Positions 58,524-64,000 of a DNA stretch of 64,000 nt are shown here, piece after piece. Under the pieces are notes generated by a model. That model was not told the origin of the DNA. It saw nothing but the letters and a program-made list of their open reading frames with translations, and did not search any database. Origin of the DNA: JAKALX01 sp964508715 (GTDB taxonomy: Bacteria; Chloroflexota; Dehalococcoidia; Tepidiformales; Tepidiformaceae); assembly GCA_964508715.1 (NCBI GenBank), contig CAZDUX010000005.1:1-64000 (forward strand). The letters run 5' to 3'. The translations under genes were made by a program, and so were the position numbers. How positions within the stretch are numbered: the first letter of the stretch is position 1; every line of letters starts with the position of its first letter.

Positions 58524-59716
58524 CACCTGTCCCTCCCGAGGATGAGCGACGCCTGCTCGCTCATGATCCCGCCGTTCCCGTTCACGAACGCGATCTCCGC
58601 CCTCTTCACCTGCCGCCCCTGTGCCCTCCGCATCAACTGTCGTGCTGCCTCTGTCACGTGCGACATCCCGCCGGCAGCCCCGGCCTGCCCGAATGAGAGC
58701 TGGCCGCCGTGAGGATTCAATGGGAAGTCCCCATCGAACTGGAGGTTGTGCTCGTCGACGAACTTCCCGCCCTGGCCCTTCTTCGCGAACCCAGCGTCTT
58801 CCAGCGACACCAGCACGGTGATCGTGTAGCAGTCGTAGATGCTCGCCAGGTCGATGTCTTTCCTCCGCACACCGGCCATTCGAAACGCCGCATCTGCCGC
58901 CGGTTTCACCGCGCTGGTCGTCAGGCCGGGTGCATAGGTGATGCTCCGGTGGGTCGCGAACTCCCCCGCACCGAGGATGTAGGCCGGCGCATGATTCACT
59001 TTCTTTGCCCGCTTCGCCGATGTCACCACGACTGCTGCTGCACCCGCGCACGGCATCACAATCTCCAGCATCCGCAGCGGGTCCACGATCATCGGCGAAC
59101 TCAGCACGTCGTCCACGGTAATCGGCTGCCCGAAAAACATCGCCTGCGGGTTGTGACATGCGTTATAGCGCTGCGCCACCGCTATCTTCGCGAGCTGCTC
59201 CGGCGTCACCCCGTATTCGTGCATATATCGCTGAGCGATGAGTGCGTACCCGTAGTTCGCCCCAATCGCCCCGAACGGGACTTCGAACTCCGAGTATGGC
59301 GTCCGGTCCTGTAACCGCCCCGCGAAGCCCGAGCTTGCCGACCGCTTTGGGCGGTTGACGCTCCGCTGTTCCCGGCGAGATGCCGTCACACACACCACGG
59401 TTTCGCACATGCCTGCGGCAATTGCCGCCGCTGCCCGCCAGACCATCCCCGCGCCCGTCGCGCCACCGAGGTCGACGATATCCGCGTAGCGCACCTTCAG
59501 TCCCAGGTACTCCACCACGGTCGAGGGCGCCATGAACGGTGCTTCGGCGAACGCCTCCGTCAACAGACCATCAACCTCTGCGAACTCCATGCCCGCGTCT
59601 TCCACGGCCAGCCGGGCCACTTCCGCGAGCATTCCGAGCGTCGTTGCCCCTTCCGTGTAGCGTGTCGGTTTGAACTCGCCAATCCCGACAATCGCCGCCT
59701 TCCCGCGCAGCGACAT
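58523..59716 (-). CDS. Thiolase-like protein (SCP-x/Ltp type) lacking the catalytic cysteines
   Basis: A 397-aa thiolase fold. The place of the nucleophilic cysteine (normally N-C-A-S/T-G) reads GGATGAG, and the second cysteine position reads NGNGGIMS, so both are missing. The conserved histidine loop LNPHGGQLSFGQAG is present. This pattern is known for lipid-transfer/retro-aldolase-type proteins (Ltp2 with a DUF35 partner) rather than acetyl-CoA C-acyltransferases. The DUF35 partner gene overlaps its end, which supports a heteromeric complex acting on an acyl-CoA. Substrate unknown. Confidence 0.85.
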   Translation of the reverse strand: MSLRGKAAIVGIGEFKPTRYTEGATTLGMLAEVARLAVEDAGMEFAEVDGLLTEAFAEAPFMAPSTVVEYLGLKVRYADIVDLGGATGAGMVWRAAAAIAAGMCETVVCVTASRREQRSVNRPKRSASSGFAGRLQDRTPYSEFEVPFGAIGANYGYALIAQRYMHEYGVTPEQLAKIAVAQRYNACHNPQAMFFGQPITVDDVLSSPMIVDPLRMLEIVMPCAGAAAVVVTSAKRAKKVNHAPAYILGAGEFATHRSITYAPGLTTSAVKPAADAAFRMAGVRRKDIDLASIYDCYTITVLVSLEDAGFAKKGQGGKFVDEHNLQFDGDFPLNPHGGQLSFGQAGAAGGMSHVTEAARQLMRRAQGRQVKRAEIAFVNGNGGIMSEQASLILGRDR

Positions 59717-59787
59717 GCCATCACCCCCTGCCTGTCTCGCGTAAGCCTACTCGCCAATTGCATCTCACGCCGCGCCCTCTGCACTCG

Positions 59788-59793
59788 TATGAT
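59788..59793 (+). promoter_or_regulatory. -10-like element upstream of the nitronate monooxygenase pair
   Basis: TATGAT (five of six consensus bases) 33 bases before the ATG. No convincing -35 at 16-18 bases. Confidence 0.35.
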
Positions 59794-59826
59794 GCAGGGA
59801 ACACGACTCTTGCTGGGAGCACCACC

Positions 59827-60825
59827 ATGCTGGTCACTGACCTCACCCGCCGACTCGGCATCGACCACCCGATCATCCAGGCCGGTATGGGGTCCGAAGC
59901 CGGTCCAGAACTGGCCGCAGCTGTCTCCAATGCGGGTGGGCTCGGTACCATCGGTACCATTGGCATGCCGCCCGAGATGGTGCGGGCGGCTATCCGCAAG
60001 ACCGCAGCACTCACCCAACGCCCGTTCTCCGCCAATATCGTCACCTTCGATTGGGCGCCGTTCGCCCCCCAGCTTCTCGATGTCGTTCTCGAGGAGCAGG
60101 TTCCGATCGTCACCCTCTCCTTCGGGACGCCCCTCGAAGCCCTCGAGCGGTGCCGGGCTGCCGGCCTCAAGGCGATTGTCCAGGTTCAAACCCTCGAGGG
60201 CGCGAAAGCCGCTATCGCCGCTGCGCCCGATGTGCTTATCGTCCAGGGCAGTGAAGCGGGTGGCCACAGCGGGCGCCGGGGTACTCTCAACTTCGCCGCC
60301 CAGGTGCTCGAACTCGCCGGTGACCTTCCTGTCGTCATCGCTGGCGGTGTTGCGAACGGCCGTGGCCTCGCCGCCGCCCTTGCCATGGGGGCGGCCGGTG
60401 TCGTCATGGGCACCCGCTTCAAGGCGTCCGAAGAATTTGCCGGCAGCGAAACCCAGAAGGCCGGGATCGTCCGCTCCGATGGCTCGAACACCGTCCAGGA
60501 TGGCATCAACGATATTGCCTACGGCCTCTCATGGCCCTCGCCAATCCTTGGCCGAACCCTCGAAAGCAAGTTCACCAGGGAATGGCTTGGCCGTGACGAG
60601 GAGCTGCGCGAGGTCGTCGCCAGCCAGCCGATGTTCGCCTTCGCCCAGCAACTCGCGAAGAGCCCCGATACCGAAGTCAACTGGGCTGGTGAGTCCTCAG
60701 GTCTCATCGACGACATCCTTCCCGCTGCCGAGATTATCCGGCGCACCGTCGCCGGTGCCGAACGTCACCTCGAGGATGTCGCGCGACTGCTCGAAGCCAG
60801 CACTGCCGCCGCCGACCGTCCATAA
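59827..60825 (+). CDS. Nitronate monooxygenase family protein, copy 1
   Basis: 332 aa from the ATG at 59827, with GGGAG eight bases upstream. The TIM-barrel flavoenzyme shows HPIIQAGMG near the start, VQGSEAGGHSGRRG with the conserved histidine, and VVIAGGVANGRGLAAALAMGAAGVVMGTRF. The family oxidises alkyl nitronates with FMN and O2; many members have other or unknown substrates. The stop shares a base with the next copy's ATG. Confidence 0.88.
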   Translation: MLVTDLTRRLGIDHPIIQAGMGSEAGPELAAAVSNAGGLGTIGTIGMPPEMVRAAIRKTAALTQRPFSANIVTFDWAPFAPQLLDVVLEEQVPIVTLSFGTPLEALERCRAAGLKAIVQVQTLEGAKAAIAAAPDVLIVQGSEAGGHSGRRGTLNFAAQVLELAGDLPVVIAGGVANGRGLAAALAMGAAGVVMGTRFKASEEFAGSETQKAGIVRSDGSNTVQDGINDIAYGLSWPSPILGRTLESKFTREWLGRDEELREVVASQPMFAFAQQLAKSPDTEVNWAGESSGLIDDILPAAEIIRRTVAGAERHLEDVARLLEASTAAADRP

Positions 60826-61820
60826 TGGTGCTTTCCACGCCGTTTACCGACCGATTCCGCATCCGCCACCCCATCATCCAGGCTGGCATGCGCGGCGTGA
60901 GCCCGGAGTTTGCTGCCATCGTGTCGGAAGCAGGTGCACTCGGAACCCTCCCCGGTAGCGGTGTCACTCCCGAAGTGTTCGAGGCCAACATCACCAGCCT
61001 TGCCAGGCTCACGAGCCGGCCGTTTTCCCTCAACCTCATGACCTTCCCCTGGGCGCCGCACTGGCAGGAGAACCTCGATGTTGCCTTCCGTGCACGCCCG
61101 GCGAGCGTCACCATCTCGTTCGGTGACCCTATCCCCTCGCTTATCCGCTTCAAAGGCGCCGGGATGACCGTCATCGTCCAGGTGCAGGACCTCGAAACCG
61201 CCCGTCGCTCACTCGCCAACGGCGCAGATGCCATTATCGTCCAGGGGACCGAGGCCGGCGGTCACACCGGGCGCCGTGGCACCCTTAGCTTCGCTGCTCA
61301 GCTTCTCGACCTCGCGGGGGACACCCCGGTCCTCGTCGCCGGTGGTGTCGCAAACGGCCGCGGCCTTGCCGCTGCCCTCGCGATGGGGGCCTCCGGGGTC
61401 GTCATGGGCACTCGATTCAAAGCCACGCATGAGTTTGCCGCGGCCACCGAACATAAGCAGGCGATCATCGACTCCGATGGCTCCGACACCCTCTACGACC
61501 CCCTGATGGATGTCGCTCGTGGCGGCCGCTGGCCGAACGATGTGGCGGGCCGCGTCATTCGCAACGAGTTCACCGCCGAATGGGAAGGGCGCGAAGCCGA
61601 ACTCGAAGCCGAAGTTGCCAGGTTCGATGACCCCCTTCGCTGGATCGCCTCGTACGGCACGACTCCCGGCCGCCAGCTCAATTGGGCTGGCGAAGCGAGC
61701 GGCATCATTCACGAACTCCTTCCTGCCGCCGAGGTCATCACAAGAACCGTTTCCGAGGCAGAGGCCTGCCTCGCGAATACCCTGCATATCCTTAATCGCA
61801 CCCAGGATCCGCATCAATGA
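60825..61820 (+). CDS. Nitronate monooxygenase family protein, copy 2
   Basis: A 331-aa paralogue of the preceding protein, with HPIIQAGMRG, VQGTEAGGHTGRRG and LVAGGVANGRGLAAALAMGASGVVMGTRF. Differences are concentrated in the first 130 residues and the C-terminal half, suggesting altered substrate use. It is translationally coupled to both neighbours: the aminotransferase ATG overlaps its stop. Confidence 0.88.
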   Translation: MVLSTPFTDRFRIRHPIIQAGMRGVSPEFAAIVSEAGALGTLPGSGVTPEVFEANITSLARLTSRPFSLNLMTFPWAPHWQENLDVAFRARPASVTISFGDPIPSLIRFKGAGMTVIVQVQDLETARRSLANGADAIIVQGTEAGGHTGRRGTLSFAAQLLDLAGDTPVLVAGGVANGRGLAAALAMGASGVVMGTRFKATHEFAAATEHKQAIIDSDGSDTLYDPLMDVARGGRWPNDVAGRVIRNEFTAEWEGREAELEAEVARFDDPLRWIASYGTTPGRQLNWAGEASGIIHELLPAAEVITRTVSEAEACLANTLHILNRTQDPHQ

Positions 61821-62974
61821 ATACTGATTTCGACCATGTCTATGACCGCAGCGACTCTGAGAGCGGTAAGTGGCACACCTACGAGCCCGATGTCCTCCCG
61901 ATGTGGGTCGCCGACATGGACTTTCGCTCTCCGGAGGTCATCATCGATGCCCTCCGCCGCCGCGTTGACCACGGTTTCTTTGGCTACGGCCAGGTCCAGC
62001 CCGAGTTCAACAGCGTCGTCGCCCGGCGCATCCAGCGCCGCTACAACTGGACGGTTGAGGAAGACTCCATCGTCACGCTCCCGGGTGTCATCCCCGGCTT
62101 CAGCCTGGGCATCAGGCTCGCGGCGGCGAGTGGCGACCGTATCCTTATGCACACGCCCACCTATGGGCCCATCCTCCATGCACCCGAGCGTTACGACATG
62201 CTCCGCGCGGAGGCCGCTCTTCGCCAGGACGAATCCGGTCACTTCGAGATCGACTGGGAGTCCTGGGAGACTGCGCTCGAAATGAATCCGCGTGCGTTCA
62301 TCCTCTGTAACCCCCACAACCCCACGGGCCGCGTCTTCACCCGCTCCGAACTCGAACGCATGGCTCACGGCTGCCTCGAACGCAACATCCCGATCATCTC
62401 CGACGAAATCCACTGCGACCTCGTCTTCCGCGGCCACCAGCACATCCCGATCGCCTCGCTCGGCCCCGAGATCGCGGCTTCAACCATCACCCTCATGGCG
62501 CCAAGCAAGACCTTCAACCTCCCCGGGCTCAAGGCTGCTATCGGCATCATCCCCAACCCCGAACTCCGTGAACGCTTCGAAACGGCCCGGGGCGACCTCG
62601 TGAAGGCCATCAACATCCTCGGCTACACCGCCATGCTCACGGCCTACCGCGACGCTGACCCGTGGCTCGATGAGCTAATCCCTTATCTCGAGGGCAATCG
62701 TGCCTACCTCGCTGCCTTCGTCGAGGAGCGGCTCCCGGGCGTGCGCCTCACCCCATCCGAGGCCACTTACCTTGCATGGCTTGATTGCCGCGAACTCGGA
62801 CTGGAAGACCCGGCCGTGTTTTTCCGCGAGGAGGCGAAGGTCGCCCTCAACGACGGTGCGAGCTTCGGCGATTCCGGTGCGGGGTTCGTCCGTCTCAACT
62901 TCGGATGCCCTCGCCCCCTCCTCCAGGAAGGGCTCGAACGAATCGCCGCGTCCCTCGAACGCCGCTCATCATGA
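61817..62974 (+). CDS. MalY/PatB-type PLP-dependent C-S lyase or aminotransferase
   Basis: A 385-aa fold-type I PLP enzyme. Motifs: LPMWVADMDFRSPEVIIDAL (the MalY/PatB start), ILCNPHNPTGRVFT, SDEIHCDLVF and the PLP lysine in MAPSKTFNLPGLKAA. MalY/PatB proteins act as cystathionine beta-lyases or cysteine-S-conjugate lyases. It is the last gene of the nitronate monooxygenase operon and converges on folP. Confidence 0.9.
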   Translation: MNTDFDHVYDRSDSESGKWHTYEPDVLPMWVADMDFRSPEVIIDALRRRVDHGFFGYGQVQPEFNSVVARRIQRRYNWTVEEDSIVTLPGVIPGFSLGIRLAAASGDRILMHTPTYGPILHAPERYDMLRAEAALRQDESGHFEIDWESWETALEMNPRAFILCNPHNPTGRVFTRSELERMAHGCLERNIPIISDEIHCDLVFRGHQHIPIASLGPEIAASTITLMAPSKTFNLPGLKAAIGIIPNPELRERFETARGDLVKAINILGYTAMLTAYRDADPWLDELIPYLEGNRAYLAAFVEERLPGVRLTPSEATYLAWLDCRELGLEDPAVFFREEAKVALNDGASFGDSGAGFVRLNFGCPRPLLQEGLERIAASLERRSS

Positions 62975-62978
62975 GCTG

Positions 62979-64000
62979 CTACCAGCGCTGGCCCCGGGGT
63001 GCTGGCTTGTCGGCGGCGCCCTGGGTCATGTGAGCTGTCTCTGCCCCGGCCCGCCACGGCCAGCTTCCGCCGCCGGGTGCGAATGCCCCCGGCCCCCGGC
63101 TTGCGAATACCTCTGCAATCCCCAGTGCTCGCCGCGTCCCTTCAACATCGTGCACGCGGAAGATTCGGACGCCCTGCTCATAGGCGAACGCGGAAACTAC
63201 GTGTGTCTCGAGATCCCGTTCGCCCGGTGGCCGCCCGGTGATACTCCCGATGAAGTTCTTCCGCGAATGGGCCAGCATCACCGGTAAACCTGCGGACCGT
63301 AGCTCCCCCAGCCGCCGAATCACCTGGATGTCCTCGTCATGGCTCTTCCCGAATGCGATCCCCGGGTCGATGGCGATCTGCTCGTCACCGAGCCCGGCCG
63401 CCCGCAACTCACTGACCCGCTCCTCCATCCACGCCACCAACTCGGTCATCACATCCTCGTACACCGGCGGCGTCTCCGGCCGTCGCTTCGGCACGCTGTA
63501 GCTGTAGTTCAAGACGTAACCGGCGCCTGCTCGTGCTGCCTCCGTCGCCGCTCCGGTTCCCATTGTCAATCCGCTGATGTCGTTCACAATCTCCGCGCCC
63601 GATTCCAGCGCAGCGTGAGCCACCACCGGCTTGTACGTGTCGCTGGAAACACAATGCCCTTCGCGAGTGAGCGCGGCCACCACCGGCCCGACGATCGCGG
63701 CTTCCTGTTCGGGGTCCAGTGCGGGCCGGTCTGCGCGTGCCGTCTCCGCCCCCACGTCGATGATGTCGGCGCCGGCCATTCGCAACTCTTCTGCACGCCG
63801 GAGTGCAGCGTCGACGCTGCACCCTACGCCGTCACCCGAAAACGAATCCTCTGTGAGATTCAGAATCCCCACGATCCACCCGCGATCCAGGGGCAGTACC
63901 CGGCTGCGAAGCCGCCAGGTGGTGACGGGCGACAGGTATCGCTCGAGGTCCCTGGCCAACCCCGAACCTCGCTCCGCCAGTGCTTGGGCGAGCCGGGCAA
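62979..64000 (-). CDS. folP: Dihydropteroate synthase (5' end probably outside the window)
   Basis: The reading frame stays open to the window edge, and the residues upstream of the TTG at 63959 (LAQALAERGSGLARDLERYL) look like protein, so the start is probably outside. The DHPS barrel shows VGILNLTEDSFSGDG, GADIIDVGAETARADRP, SSDTYKPVVAHAALESGAEIVNDISG, DPGIAFGKSHDED, LAHSRKNFIGSITG and VRIFRVHDVEGTRRAL. It joins p-aminobenzoate to the pterin pyrophosphate in folate synthesis and is the sulfonamide target. The C-terminal tail is longer and more basic than usual. Confidence 0.9.
   Translation of the reverse strand, partial: ARLAQALAERGSGLARDLERYLSPVTTWRLRSRVLPLDRGWIVGILNLTEDSFSGDGVGCSVDAALRRAEELRMAGADIIDVGAETARADRPALDPEQEAAIVGPVVAALTREGHCVSSDTYKPVVAHAALESGAEIVNDISGLTMGTGAATEAARAGAGYVLNYSYSVPKRRPETPPVYEDVMTELVAWMEERVSELRAAGLGDEQIAIDPGIAFGKSHDEDIQVIRRLGELRSAGLPVMLAHSRKNFIGSITGRPPGERDLETHVVSAFAYEQGVRIFRVHDVEGTRRALGIAEVFASRGPGAFAPGGGSWPWRAGAETAHMTQGAADKPAPRGQRW

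Noticed and set aside
1..64000. tRNA, rRNA or CRISPR arrays
   Set aside because: I looked for T-loop-like GTTCRA patterns and evenly spaced repeats in intergenic regions and saw none. A covariance-model scan would be the proper test.

Overview
The window looks like a chromosomal, largely housekeeping stretch from a high-GC bacterium. Codon use is strongly C/G-ending. The best guess is a Chloroflexota member of the Dehalococcoidia/Tepidiforma type. That is an inference from gene content and order: the string alaS, baseplate-J-like membrane protein, ruvX, mltG, aroE, unknown, aroC, aroK-aroB fusion, tgt; an F420-type LLM oxidoreductase; a thiolase/DUF35 pair; several CoA-linked catabolic genes; and no lipopolysaccharide genes. 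I see no rRNA, tRNA, CRISPR array, intact transposase or prophage.

Layout. 1-2.6 kb: two tandem CaiB/BaiF CoA-transferases. 2.7-4.7 kb: lemA and htpX, split by a four-helix-bundle protein gene flanked by inverted GATTGnC-type repeats. 4.8-8.4 kb: NuoI-like and NuoG-like iron-sulfur subunits, a phosphatase-like fragment and a cytidine deaminase, closed by a terminator. 8.4-15.2 kb (minus): a possible 61-aa gene, then topA, dprA, a CBS-domain transporter-like protein and glmU, read in the order glmU to topA. 15.4-26.8 kb (plus): alaS, then the murein/DNA/shikimate run ending in tgt and a bidirectional terminator. 26.9-31.6 kb (minus): secF, secD, yajC, an HD protein resembling half of a CCA-adding enzyme, and xerC/D.

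31.6-32.4 kb is an unexplained 0.9-kb island with no convincing gene. 32.4-36.4 kb: acyl-CoA dehydrogenase, nagA, an LCP-family cell-wall protein and a small membrane protein. 36.7-39.9 kb: an envelope cluster with a cupredoxin lipoprotein (operator-like repeats upstream), a zinc-ribbon protein, a large lipoprotein and a RING-finger/transmembrane/SH3 protein. 40-47 kb: ribokinase, flavin reductase, Nudix hydrolase, decaprenyl-phosphate phosphoribosyltransferase-like UbiA protein, YbaK, then tlyA-nadK-recN.

47.3-53.9 kb: pyruvate phosphate dikinase divergent from a Tat-exported peptide-type ABC substrate-binding lipoprotein with a near-consensus promoter, then a CPA2 antiporter. 54-58 kb: a membrane protein, two tandem related small proteins, a SixA-type phosphatase, an LLM oxidoreductase and an orphan receiver. 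58-64 kb: the DUF35/thiolase-like pair, two nitronate monooxygenase paralogues, a MalY/PatB-type aminotransferase and folP running off the window.

No clearly new defence or mobile system is visible. The best leads are the RING-SH3/lipoprotein envelope cluster, the four-helix cassette splitting lemA-htpX, the operator-like repeats at the cupredoxin gene, the tandem small-protein pair and the unexplained island. All functional calls rest on motif recognition by eye; no database search was run.
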